Shown: positions 1 through 6,984, numbered from the stretch's first letter. The stretch: DNA of 10,284 nt from Bacteroidales bacterium (GCA_012518155.1 JAAYTC010000205.1:1-10284), one strand, 5' to 3'. The notes: a model not told the origin generated them from the letters alone. Program-made: numbers and translations.

Positions 1-388
1 CCTGAATAATCTTATCGAACGCGGTACGGTCCACCACCAAGTCTTTGATGATGGGGAACCCGGCCGAGCGCCACGGTTCGATGGTGATGGTGTCGCCCTC
101 GTTAAAGCTACGCATATGTAATTGGCAGGTCGTGATCTCCCGGTCCGGCCCGTGTGGGTGCCCGTTGATATAGAGGCTACACATCCCGCAAATACCTTCG
201 CGACAGTCGTGGTCAAACGCAACCGGCTCTTTCCCTTCGTTAATGAGCTTCTCGTTGAGGATATCCAGCATCTCGAGGAAAGAGCTTCCTTGCGATATCT
301 TTTCCAACCCGTAGGTCTCAAAATACCCCTTCTCCTTTGGACCGTTCTGACGCCAAACTTTTACTTTTATGTTGATATCTTTATCCAT
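1..388 (-). CDS. sdhB: Succinate dehydrogenase/fumarate reductase iron-sulfur subunit (N-terminal part, cut by window edge)
   Basis: This is the iron-sulfur subunit that passes electrons between the flavoprotein and the membrane cytochrome b in succinate oxidation or fumarate reduction. It starts at the ATG at 388-386 and runs off the left edge, so only 129 residues are visible of a family length near 250. The plant-type [2Fe-2S] cluster ligands are in place: the segment CREGICGMC gives Cys62, Cys67 and Cys70, and Cys88 follows in REITTC. The C-terminal [4Fe-4S] and [3Fe-4S] ferredoxin domain lies outside the window. The start is 28 bp after the flavoprotein stop codon, with no clear Shine-Dalgarno sequence, so it is probably co-transcribed as the last of three subunit genes. 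In anaerobic Bacteroidales the complex works mainly as a fumarate reductase (frdB), which is known biology of the group and not something the sequence proves. Confidence 0.95.
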   Translation of the reverse strand, partial: MDKDINIKVKVWRQNGPKEKGYFETYGLEKISQGSSFLEMLDILNEKLINEGKEPVAFDHDCREGICGMCSLYINGHPHGPDREITTCQLHMRSFNEGDTITIEPWRSAGFPIIKDLVVDRTAFDKIIQ

Positions 389-416
389 GATTGTTGTTTT
401 TAATTTGATCGATCAG

Positions 417-2360
417 TTAGGACTTGTAGTCTCTTTGTTGGCGAACCACGAACTCGTAGTCGAGCGGCTCCTTGTACATCACCGGCGCCTTATCCTCTCC
501 CTGGTACTCCCAGCAGGAGACGTATGAAAACTCGTTGTCGTGCCTCAATGCTTCGCCCTCTTCCGTTTGGTGTTCCACCCGGAAGTGGCCGCCGCACGAC
601 TCTTCTCTATCCAACGCGTCGTGCGCCATCAGCTCACCAATTTCAATGAAATCTGCTAGGCGCAGTGCCTTTTCGAGTTCCATGTTCAGTGTATCTTTGC
701 TGCCTGGGATTCGCACGTTGGTCCAGAAGTCCTTCTTTATTTCTTTCAACTTCTCGATGGATTCTTTCAATCCTTCCGCTTCGCGGGCCATACCTACCAA
801 CTCCCACATCACGTGCCCCAGCTTCTTATGAATAGAGTCCACGGAATGCTTCCCTTTAATATTCATCAGCCGGTCGATCCGGTCGTTGATCTCCTTCTCG
901 GTTTTCTCGAATTCCGGTAGATCGGTGCTGAACCGTTTCACGTTAATCTGATCGGCCAGGTAGTTTTGAATGGTGTAGGGCAATATAAAGTACCCATCGG
1001 CCAAGCCTTGCATCAAGGCCGAAGCGCCCAGTCGGTTCGCCCCGTGATCGGAGAAGTTAGCCTCCCCAATCGCGTACAGACCCGGGATATTGGTCATCAG
1101 CTCGTAGTCCACCCACAGCCCCCCCATCGTGTAGTGGATGGCCGGGTAAATCATCATCGGTGTTTCGTACGGGTTATCGTCCACGATCTTCTCGTACATT
1201 TGGAACAGGTTTCCGTAGCGAGCTTCCACCACATCTTTTCCGAGCCGTTGAATGGCATCGGCAAAGTCCAAGTACACCGCCAGTCCGGTCGATCCCACGC
1301 CATAGCCGGCGTCGCACCGCTCTTTCGCGGCCCGCGATGCCACGTCGCGCGGCACCAGGTTCCCGAATGCAGGATATCTTCTCTCCAGGTAGTAGTCTCT
1401 GTCCTCTTCCCTGATTTGGGTGGGTTTTAATTTCCCCTCCTGTATAGCTTTCGCGTCCTCCTTTTTCTTGGGCACCCAGATGCGGCCGTCGTTACGTAGC
1501 GACTCCGACATCAGCGTGAGTTTCGATTGAAACTCTCCGTGCACCGGGATGCAGGTCGGGTGAATTTGAGTCATGGCCGGGTTTCCGAACCACGCCCCCT
1601 TCTTGTAGCACTGCCAAGCGGCCGATCCATTGGATGTCATCGCGTTGGTCGACAAGAAAAAGGCGTTTCCATATCCTCCCGAAGCCACCACCACCGCGTG
1701 CGCCGCGAAGCGCTCCAGTTTACCGGTGACCAAGTTGCGAGCGATAATGCCCCGTGCGCGTCCATCCACCAGTACCAGGTCCACCATCTCGTAGCGCGAG
1801 TAGAGCTTCACCTGTTTGCGTTCGATGGCACGGCTCAGTGCCGAGTAAGCACCCAGCAGCAGCTGCTGCCCCGTTTGTCCTCTCGCGTAAAAAGTACGCG
1901 ACACCTGCGACCCCCCGAAAGAGCGGTTGTCGAGCAGTCCCCCGTACTCCCGCGCGAAGGGCACCCCTTGTGCCACACACTGGTCGATGATGCTGTTCGA
2001 TACCTCGGCCAAGCGGTACACGTTGCCCTCGCGGGCACGGTAGTCGCCCCCTTTAATGGTATCATAAAACAGGCGGTACACCGAGTCGCCGTCGTTCGGG
2101 TAGTTCTTGGCAGCGTTAATCCCCCCCTGCGCCGCGATCGAGTGCGCGCGCCGCGGAGAGTCTTGAATACAGAAGTTAAGCACGTTAAAGCCTAACTCAC
2201 CCAGCGAGGCAGCTGCCGACGCGCCTGCCAGTCCCGTGCCGACCACGATCACATCGAGTCGGCGTTTATTGGCCGGGTTCACCAGTTTTTGGTTGTTCTT
2301 GTAATTGGTCCATTTCTCGGCGAGCGGCCCTTCGGGTATTTTCGAATTTATCTTGTTCAT
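417..2360 (-). CDS. sdhA: Succinate dehydrogenase/fumarate reductase flavoprotein subunit
   Basis: This is the catalytic FAD subunit interconverting succinate and fumarate on the cytoplasmic face of the membrane. The 647-residue protein is full length for the family. The dinucleotide-binding loop VVGTGLAGASAA is at about residues 39-50. The segment RAHSIAAQGG (71-80) carries His73, the expected covalent FAD attachment residue. HPT (268-270), PRDVASR (338-344, with the substrate/proton-shuttle arginine) and HYTMGG (410-415) form the active-site signature, followed by GEANFSDHGANRLGAS, which binds FAD. The gene lies 18 bp after the cytochrome b gene and 28 bp before the iron-sulfur gene, on the same strand, so the three form one operon. 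The order cytochrome b, flavoprotein, iron-sulfur and the lack of a separate SdhD point to the menaquinone-linked type. The direction of the reaction in vivo (sdhA or frdA) cannot be decided from sequence. Confidence 0.97.
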   Translation of the reverse strand: MNKINSKIPEGPLAEKWTNYKNNQKLVNPANKRRLDVIVVGTGLAGASAAASLGELGFNVLNFCIQDSPRRAHSIAAQGGINAAKNYPNDGDSVYRLFYDTIKGGDYRAREGNVYRLAEVSNSIIDQCVAQGVPFAREYGGLLDNRSFGGSQVSRTFYARGQTGQQLLLGAYSALSRAIERKQVKLYSRYEMVDLVLVDGRARGIIARNLVTGKLERFAAHAVVVASGGYGNAFFLSTNAMTSNGSAAWQCYKKGAWFGNPAMTQIHPTCIPVHGEFQSKLTLMSESLRNDGRIWVPKKKEDAKAIQEGKLKPTQIREEDRDYYLERRYPAFGNLVPRDVASRAAKERCDAGYGVGSTGLAVYLDFADAIQRLGKDVVEARYGNLFQMYEKIVDDNPYETPMMIYPAIHYTMGGLWVDYELMTNIPGLYAIGEANFSDHGANRLGASALMQGLADGYFILPYTIQNYLADQINVKRFSTDLPEFEKTEKEINDRIDRLMNIKGKHSVDSIHKKLGHVMWELVGMAREAEGLKESIEKLKEIKKDFWTNVRIPGSKDTLNMELEKALRLADFIEIGELMAHDALDREESCGGHFRVEHQTEEGEALRHDNEFSYVSCWEYQGEDKAPVMYKEPLDYEFVVRQQRDYKS

Positions 2361-2378
2361 AATGTTTAATTTCTAAAG

Positions 2379-3053
2379 TTATCCTAATAGGTTGGAATAT
2401 CCGAGATACATGGCAATAGGCACGATGATAAATCCAAGCACGATGATGGTCGATATCACGTTCCCCACCACCTTCAGGCGTTTCATCCAGGTGTCGTTGT
2501 TCCATCCCACGGAATGAAGCGCGCTCCAGAAACCGTGGATCAGGTGAAACCACAGGGCAATAAACGCGATGACGTACACGATCACCACCCAGAGTTGCGA
2601 GAAGATCTCTTCCACCAGCTGAGCACCGTCGTGTCGCACCCCTTCAATCATGAACAGCTCCTTGAACTGCATCTGGTACCACAATTGGTAGAGGTGCAGG
2701 ATCAGGAACAGGAAGATGAATACAGCCAGCACGAACATGTTTTTTGATGCCCATGTAGCGGCCGTTTTACTCTTTGATTCGTACCTATCTTTCCCGCGCG
2801 CCTTCCTGTTTTGCAGTGTCAGGATGATGGCGTACAGGATATGTACCACGAACCCGAGCGCGATCACCAGCGTGCCTACAATTGCCCACCAGTTGGCTCC
2901 CAGGATGTCGTTGGCCAGGAAGTTGTACGTCTCGTAGTTAAACAAGAGAACCAAGTTCATTGACATGTGAAACAGCAAGAACAGAATCAGGAAAAGGCCG
3001 GAAATACTTTGTATAAACTTCCGTCCGATAGATGATTTGATTAACCAACTCAT
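2379..3053 (-). CDS. sdhC: Succinate dehydrogenase/fumarate reductase cytochrome b subunit
   Basis: This is the membrane anchor that binds haem b and the quinone pool and holds the two catalytic subunits at the membrane. The 224 residues contain five hydrophobic segments at about 15-38, 56-80, 104-124, 152-176 and 196-216. That is the layout of the single-polypeptide anchor of Wolinella-type fumarate reductase and Bacillus-type SdhC. Histidines in or beside the segments (His29, His71, His120, and His170/His173/His180) are the likely haem ligands. It is the first gene of the operon. The ATG at 3053-3051 is the first start after a long AT-rich leader, and its reading frame begins with the typical MSWLIKSSIGRK. 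The gene ends 18 bp before the flavoprotein start. Confidence 0.93.
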   Translation of the reverse strand: MSWLIKSSIGRKFIQSISGLFLILFLLFHMSMNLVLLFNYETYNFLANDILGANWWAIVGTLVIALGFVVHILYAIILTLQNRKARGKDRYESKSKTAATWASKNMFVLAVFIFLFLILHLYQLWYQMQFKELFMIEGVRHDGAQLVEEIFSQLWVVIVYVIAFIALWFHLIHGFWSALHSVGWNNDTWMKRLKVVGNVISTIIVLGFIIVPIAMYLGYSNLLG

Positions 3054-3150
3054 AAGTTCTTTTTTTAATTATAAATGATTTATTAGTTTGCTTAAACGGG
3101 ATTTGTACGTCTGTTTTGTTTAATCAGGTGCAGCCTGTCGATTGTAACCG

Positions 3151-3181
3151 CGAAAATACAAAATTTACTCGTCATTAGAGA
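3151..3181 (-). promoter_or_regulatory. Candidate promoter of the sdhCAB operon
   Basis: On the minus strand TATTTTCG (3158-3151) matches the Bacteroidota -7 box TAnnTTTG except for one base. It lies about 95 bp upstream of the sdhC start. No good TTG -33 element is found 19-21 bp further upstream, so the call rests on the -7 box and position only. The 20-bp palindrome at 3186-3205 lies just upstream. Confidence 0.35.
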
Positions 3182-3185
3182 ATAT

Positions 3186-3205
3186 TTAAAGAAATATTTC
3201 TTTAA
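3186..3205. repeat. 20-bp perfect AT-rich palindrome, possible operator
   Basis: The arms TTAAAGAAAT and ATTTCTTTAA are exact reverse complements with no spacer. The next pair (3185/3206) does not match, so the symmetry ends there. The site is in the divergent region between sdhC and mlaE, immediately upstream of where the -33 element of the sdhC promoter would lie. A dimeric regulator site is a reasonable reading, but no known consensus was recognised. Confidence 0.5.
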
Positions 3206-3369
3206 TGGAGCCGCGTGTCTACTCTCGCGAACACCAAACTGATTCTCCGAAATTCAAAGATAGCATCAACAAAACGATTTTACCCAATCTTCGTTATAGA
3301 AAATTGTTTTCAGGCAATATTTTTTCTCTTGAGGATACTTTTTTCGCTGGCTATTGTCCCTTTTCACGG

Positions 3370-3463
3370 GTTTGGCCGGTAACCTCTTCAAACTTTTTTC
3401 ACGACGAAGAGCTGTTTGTTCATTGCGTTGAGGCGTTTGGCCGGTAATCTCTTCAAACTTTTT
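3370..3463. repeat. 29-bp direct repeat, two copies 65 bp apart
   Basis: Copy one is at 3370-3398 and copy two at 3435-3463. Both read GTTTGGCCGGTAA, then C or T, then CTCTTCAAACTTTTT, so 28 of 29 bases agree. The 36 bp between them are unrelated to the repeat. The pair sits in the 488-bp gap (3054-3541) upstream of mlaE. No convincing gene is seen in this gap; its other contents are the palindrome and the weak promoter candidates listed separately. Confidence 0.8.
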
Positions 3464-3487
3464 ACCAAATCAAATTGTTTTCTGTTT

Positions 3488-3517
3488 TTGCTTGCATTGA
3501 GTTGCTCGTTATTTCCG
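3488..3517 (+). promoter_or_regulatory. Weak candidate promoter of mlaEFD
   Basis: TTG at 3488-3490 is followed 19 bp later by TATTTCCG (3510-3517), which matches the Bacteroidota -7 box TAnnTTTG at six of eight positions. It is 25 bp upstream of the mlaE start. The match is poor and the call is tentative. Confidence 0.25.
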
Positions 3518-3541
3518 ATAAAAACCACTTAATCACTATGT

Positions 3542-4363
3542 ATGGCCAAAATCAACGTTTCAGTTATCAAGCAGCGTGTAAGGAGGAGATTCAGGGTAAA
3601 AGATGAAACCCGCAATTTTTACAACGGGGCGTTTATTGATCTGGGAGAGCTGGTGATGTTTACCGGAAAGGTAATGACCCAGATGTTTCAGCCCCCTTTT
3701 GAATTCCGGGAGTTCGTGAAACATGGTTTTCTACTCGGCAACAAGTCACTGGCGCTTGTCATAGTTACCGGTTTCATCATGGGGCTGGTGCTCACCATGC
3801 AGATGAACCCGGTACTGGTCGACTTTGGAGCACAAACCCTGTTGCCCGGTATTATTGCCGTATCGATGGTGCGAGAGCTGGGGCCCGTCATCACCGGTCT
3901 TATCTGCGCGGGGAAGCTCAGTTCCGGTATTGCTGCCGAGGTGGCCGCGATGGCTGTTACCGAGCAGATCGACGCGATGGAAGTATCGGGGACCCGCCCC
4001 CTGAGCTTTGTGGTAGCTACACGGGTGTTGGCCACCACGCTGGTTGTTCCTGTCCTGGTCATTTTTGCCGACGCGTTCAGCATGTTAGGTGCTTACCTGG
4101 CCGTGAATATTTTCGAGGATACATCGATTACACTTTTCATCCATCGCTCCTTTTCGATGCTCGGCTTTGTAGATTTGCTCCCGGCCACGTTGAAAACGGT
4201 GTTGTTTGGTTTCTTCATCGGCCTTATTGGTAGTTATAAAGGATACACGGCCGGCAAGGGGACCGAGTCGGTAGGAAAAGCCGCCAACTCGGCGGTAGTG
4301 GCCGCGTCGCTCACCATATTCGTGATCGACCTCGTGTTTGTATTAATAACCAGTATCCTGTAA
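3542..4363 (+). CDS. mlaE: MlaE-family phospholipid ABC transporter permease
   Basis: This is the inner-membrane permease of an MCE-type lipid transporter, which moves phospholipids between inner and outer membrane to maintain outer-membrane asymmetry. The 273 residues match the family length of about 260. The signature block is at about 110-150 (VRELGPVITG, then AGKLSSGIAAE and MAVTEQIDAMEVSG), corresponding to the MlaE consensus with its coupling EQIDAL-like motif. A second conserved block, GYTAGKGTESVGKAANSAVV, is at 235-253. Hydrophobic segments are at about 69-88, 100-122, 155-190, 215-232 and 250-271. The start ATG at 3542 overlaps in another frame with an ATG at 3538; only the former opens this reading frame. 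mlaF begins 5 bp after the stop, so the two are translationally close. No MlaA, MlaB or MlaC gene is in the window. Confidence 0.93.
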   Translation: MAKINVSVIKQRVRRRFRVKDETRNFYNGAFIDLGELVMFTGKVMTQMFQPPFEFREFVKHGFLLGNKSLALVIVTGFIMGLVLTMQMNPVLVDFGAQTLLPGIIAVSMVRELGPVITGLICAGKLSSGIAAEVAAMAVTEQIDAMEVSGTRPLSFVVATRVLATTLVVPVLVIFADAFSMLGAYLAVNIFEDTSITLFIHRSFSMLGFVDLLPATLKTVLFGFFIGLIGSYKGYTAGKGTESVGKAANSAVVAASLTIFVIDLVFVLITSIL

Positions 4364-4368
4364 AGCCT

Positions 4369-5157
4369 ATGGACAACTTGAAGCCTGTAAGTAGAGCGAG
4401 AGCTATGGACAACATGTCACCCACGGTTAGTGACGAGGTAATCGCGGTAAAGAACGTGTATAAATCCTTTGGCGATAACCACATCCTGCGTGGTATCAAC
4501 CTAACCCTTCACAAAGGTGAGAACTTGGGCATCGTGGGGAAATCGGGAATCGGCAAATCGGTGCTTACCAAATGCATCGTTCGCCTTATCGAACCCGATG
4601 CAGGAGAGATCATCGTATTGGGTACCGACGTGTTGGAGTGCGACAACAGCCAGCTGAACGAATTGCGGAAAAAAGTGGGTTACCTCTTTCAGGGAGGGGC
4701 ACTGTATGACTCCATGAGCGTGCGCGAAAACCTCTTCTTTCCCGTACGTAGAACTCGATTCACGGACAAGAAACACGATACGGAAGAGCTGATCGAACAG
4801 TCGCTCCGCAGCGTGGGACTCTTAGACGCCATCGACAAGATGCCGTCGGAGCTCTCCGGCGGAATGAAAAAGAGGATCGCTCTGGCACGCACCTTGATTT
4901 TGAAACCGGAGATCATCCTGTATGACGAACCCACCACCGGGCTCGACGCGGTGACCTCGGGCGAGATCAGCGAACTGATCCTGAAAATACGAGAGGAGTA
5001 CGATACGGCGGCCATCATCATCACCCACGATATGAAGTGCGCCAAGATTGCTACCGACAGCATCCAGGTGATGCAAGAAGGCGTTTTTACGGTCACCGGA
5101 ACCTACGATGAGTTGAGTCGCCACGAGGACGAGTCGATTCGCGACTATTTTATTTGA
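4369..5157 (+). CDS. mlaF: MlaF-family phospholipid ABC transporter ATP-binding protein
   Basis: This ATPase powers the MlaE permease from the cytoplasmic side. In the 262 residues all ABC motifs are present: Walker A GKSGIGKS (57-64), Q-loop Gln108 in LFQGGALYDSMSV, signature LSGGM (162-166) followed by KKRIALAR, Walker B ILYDEP with Asp186 and Glu187, and the switch His220 in ITHDM. The GGALYDSMSV and LSGGMKKR forms are characteristic of MlaF-type rather than general ABC ATPases. There are two in-frame starts: ATG at 4369 and ATG at 4405 (residue 13). The DNA around both reads CTATGGACAAC, so the second could be the real start, preceded by purine-rich GAGCGAGAG. The homologous region begins at about residue 24, so either start is possible. 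It follows mlaE by 5 bp and is 75 bp ahead of mlaD. Confidence 0.93.
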   Translation: MDNLKPVSRARAMDNMSPTVSDEVIAVKNVYKSFGDNHILRGINLTLHKGENLGIVGKSGIGKSVLTKCIVRLIEPDAGEIIVLGTDVLECDNSQLNELRKKVGYLFQGGALYDSMSVRENLFFPVRRTRFTDKKHDTEELIEQSLRSVGLLDAIDKMPSELSGGMKKRIALARTLILKPEIILYDEPTTGLDAVTSGEISELILKIREEYDTAAIIITHDMKCAKIATDSIQVMQEGVFTVTGTYDELSRHEDESIRDYFI

Positions 5158-5163
5158 GGAATA

Positions 5164-5180
5164 AGGTAACGGATTTACCT
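5164..5180 (+). other. Small hairpin between mlaF and mlaD
   Basis: AGGTAA (5164-5169) and TTACCT (5175-5180) pair across the 5-base loop CGGAT. The following bases are T-rich but interrupted (ATTTTGTTTG). It might partly end transcription or mark an mRNA processing point in the 75-bp gap. The stem is short and AT-rich, so this is speculative. Confidence 0.25.
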
Positions 5181-5232
5181 GACATTTTGTTTGAAAATAA
5201 CAGATACGAACGAAACATAAATAATTAGAAGT

Positions 5233-6210
5233 ATGAAAAGAACAAAAAGAGCATTGCGGTTAGGGATCTTCATCGCGTCGGCACTCCTACTATTCATCGT
5301 GGCCGTCTACCTGATCGGGAGCAAGCAAAACCTGTTTACCTCCACCACCGATGTGCATGCTTCGTTTAAAGATATCCGGGGATTGATGCCGGGCAATATC
5401 GTTCGGTTCGCTGGCATAAACATCGGCACCGTCAGCGATATCCAGCTGGAGTCTGATTCCTCGGTTGTGGTAACCATGACCATCCGGGACAATTATACTG
5501 ACCATATTTATAAAAACTCCTCGGTACAGATTGGGCAGGAAGGATTGATGGGAGGCAAAATCATCCTGATCTCCTCCGGTGATCCCGACACGGGGAAGGT
5601 AGAAGAGGGGGATTCCCTTCCAGTAGCCGGGGGGCTTGATATTCAGGCAATGATTGCCCAGGCCACCGAGATGCTGGACGAAGCAAGGGGAACCGTGGCT
5701 AACATGCGATCGATCACCGGTAAGCTCGACGCCGGTGATGGGGATATCGCGCTCCTCCTGAATGAAAATCACCTCACCGAGGCGTTGAATGACGCTACTC
5801 GCAAGCTGAACGCGTCGCTTGCTGACGTGCAGCAGATCACTTCCAAGATCAACGAGGGGGAGGGTGATTTGGGAAGGCTGGTGAACGACGACTCCATCAC
5901 TACCCGGGTAAATATTATCATGGCCAACCTACAAGCATCGTCAGAAAGGGCCGATTCGTTGGTTGAGGAGCTTCATCGAACCTCCCTTGCACTGAATCAT
6001 GGCGAGGGTGTACTGCCGAGGCTCCTTCACGACAAAGAGTTGGGGCTGACCGTGGACACGGCCATAGCCAAGGTCGACGAGAGCGTGGTGGAGATCACGC
6101 GGGCGGCCGAGACCATATCCAATAGCTGGTTATTCCGATTGTTCTCGAAGAAAAACCGGAAACAAAACGAGGTTGAACCCGAGCAAGTAAAGGTGAACGT
6201 GCCTAATTAA
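5233..6210 (+). CDS. mlaD: MlaD-family MCE-domain lipid-binding protein
   Basis: This is the periplasmic, membrane-anchored substrate-binding subunit of the transporter. Residues 1-9 are basic (MKRTKRALR), residues 10-28 form the single N-terminal membrane segment, and the MCE domain spans about 37-116 (DVHASFKDIRGLMPGNIVRFAGINIGTV written in part; later IGQEGLMGGKIILISSG). The remaining 200 residues are predicted mostly helical. They contain three related modules with a G-x-G followed by a leucine-rich turn and an acidic loop, at about 163-186 (GDGDIALLLNENHL), 204-226 (GEGDLGRLVNDDSI) and 252-273 (GEGVLPRLLHDKEL), spaced 41 and 48 residues. At 325 residues it is longer than E. coli MlaD (about 180) because of this helical extension, which is common in Bacteroidota. 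It completes the mlaE-mlaF-mlaD operon. The stop codon is followed directly by an out-of-place gene fragment. Confidence 0.9.
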   Translation: MKRTKRALRLGIFIASALLLFIVAVYLIGSKQNLFTSTTDVHASFKDIRGLMPGNIVRFAGINIGTVSDIQLESDSSVVVTMTIRDNYTDHIYKNSSVQIGQEGLMGGKIILISSGDPDTGKVEEGDSLPVAGGLDIQAMIAQATEMLDEARGTVANMRSITGKLDAGDGDIALLLNENHLTEALNDATRKLNASLADVQQITSKINEGEGDLGRLVNDDSITTRVNIIMANLQASSERADSLVEELHRTSLALNHGEGVLPRLLHDKELGLTVDTAIAKVDESVVEITRAAETISNSWLFRLFSKKNRKQNEVEPEQVKVNVPN

Positions 6211-6223
6211 CCACCCGGTGGTT
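6209..6223. repeat. 15-bp dyad at the mlaD 3' boundary
   Basis: AACCACC and GGTGGTT are exact reverse complements around a single central C. The left arm begins inside the mlaD stop codon (6208-6210). A one-base loop is too tight for a stable hairpin without opening the inner pairs, and no T-tract follows, so it is not a normal terminator. It marks the point where the mla operon meets the truncated gene. Confidence 0.45.
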
Positions 6224-6620
6224 CGACGCGTTGCACTACCTCACCCACTATTGTGCCGACACCGTGGGTCACCCCTACGTGAACTTGATCTCGGGCGGGC
6301 CCTACCGTTCACACGCGCGGCGCCACAAGACGGGAGAAAATTACCAAGACGTGTTCAACCTGTTGAACGCCACGGGAACCGATTGGAACCGGTCGAAACT
6401 GCACGCCTTTTATAATTTCAACTTCGATGGAACCATCGATACCGATAACGACGAACCCGATCCATTTACCGTGCTGCCCGACGACCTGGCACAATTGATC
6501 GCGAAAACGATCAATAAGGTGTACCAAGAAGATGCCGATGCCGAACCGGAATATGGGCCGAGCATAGCGGCGGGCGACGTGAATAACGCCTACCGTTTGT
6601 ACCGCACTTGCCGCTCCTGA
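6213..6620 (+). pseudogene. 3' remnant of a zinc-dependent phospholipase C-like gene
   Basis: An open frame starts right after an in-frame stop at 6204-6206 and has no ATG; the first possible start is TTG at 6231. The encoded sequence begins TRWFDALHYLTHYCADTVGHPYVN and continues ISGGPYRSHARRHKTGEN. This resembles the second half of the zinc-dependent phospholipase C-like domain found in longer bacterial proteins, with its H-x(3)-H, D-x(2)-GHP and RHK-x-GEN metal-ligand-type pattern (recalled from the family, not searched). The N-terminal part with the other ligands is missing, which is why it is called a remnant. After the stop at 6618-6620 a reading frame one base back stays open from 6605 to the TAA at 6743-6745 and reads LPLLKFVPTTVEDTLPYVLD, a plausible continuation, so a single-base frameshift is likely. 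The role was probably degradative and is now lost. Confidence 0.5.
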
Positions 6621-6802
6621 AGTTCGTGCCCACTACTGTTGAAGACACCTTGCCGTATGTATTAGATACCAACACTCCCTCTTTCCACCCGCGCACCATC
6701 GTCCCCGCTATCTCTTTTTTACTTATTGTTTTTGTTTTAATTTAACTTTTGGTTGTCTCCGCTTGTCTCCCGTTTAAATCGTGTCTAAATACAGCTTTCT
6801 TT

Positions 6803-6857
6803 GCATTTCGATTGTATCTCGCTCGTATCTCACTCGTATATGGGGCGTATTTTATTC
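6803..6857 (+). repeat. Degenerate 11-bp tandem units upstream of the DUF6266 gene
   Basis: Successive 11-bp units are GCATTTCGATT (6803), GTATCTCGCTC (6814), GTATCTCACTC (6825), GTATATGGGGC (6836) and GTATTTTATTC (6847). The GTAT tetrad recurs exactly every 11 bp four times, and the first unit differs by one base (GCAT). The second and third units differ at one position; later units decay. The remainder of the 364-bp gap (6621-6984) is AT-rich from about 6710 on and also has looser GTCTCC repeats at about 6755-6770. Confidence 0.65.
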
Positions 6858-6892
6858 TACTCTCCTTCGTAAATTATAGAATGAGATACGAG
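6822..6892. repeat. 11-bp inverted repeat flanking a 49-bp loop
   Basis: CTCGTATCTCA (6822-6832) is the exact reverse complement of TGAGATACGAG (6882-6892). The left arm overlaps the 11-bp tandem units. A further near-copy of the arm, GTTACGAG, follows at 6896-6903. The pair lies 30-100 bp upstream of the promoter candidate for the DUF6266 gene. Confidence 0.6.
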
Positions 6893-6922
6893 TCAGTTAC
6901 GAGTTAAATTTAACTTAAATGC

Positions 6923-6953
6923 TTGCTTGTTGTGGAGAAAATTGCTATCTTGT
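6923..6953 (+). promoter_or_regulatory. Promoter candidate for the DUF6266 gene
   Basis: TTG at 6923-6925 is followed after 20 bp by TATCTTGT (6946-6953), close to the Bacteroidota -7 box TAnnTTTG. Transcription would start near 6960, giving a leader of about 25 bases. That leader contains AAAGGA at 6975-6980, a reasonable ribosome binding site 4 bases before the ATG at 6985. Confidence 0.5.
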
Positions 6954-6984
6954 GAGGAGCAGCAGTTAATAAAAAAAGGATATC

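Noticed and set aside
966..2195. Long plus-strand open frames opposite sdhA
   Set aside because: They lie fully antisense to a gene with an intact, well-conserved protein and are a by-product of its GC-rich codons.
3205..3447. 80-residue plus-strand open frame between sdhC and mlaE
   Set aside because: It spans the edge of the palindrome and the first direct repeat copy, has no ribosome binding site, and its translation (MEPRVYSREHQTDSPKFKD...) shows no recognisable domain.
3370..3463. Minimal CRISPR (29-bp repeat, 36-bp spacer)
   Set aside because: There are only two copies with one mismatch, the repeat is not dyad-like, and no cas gene or further unit is present.
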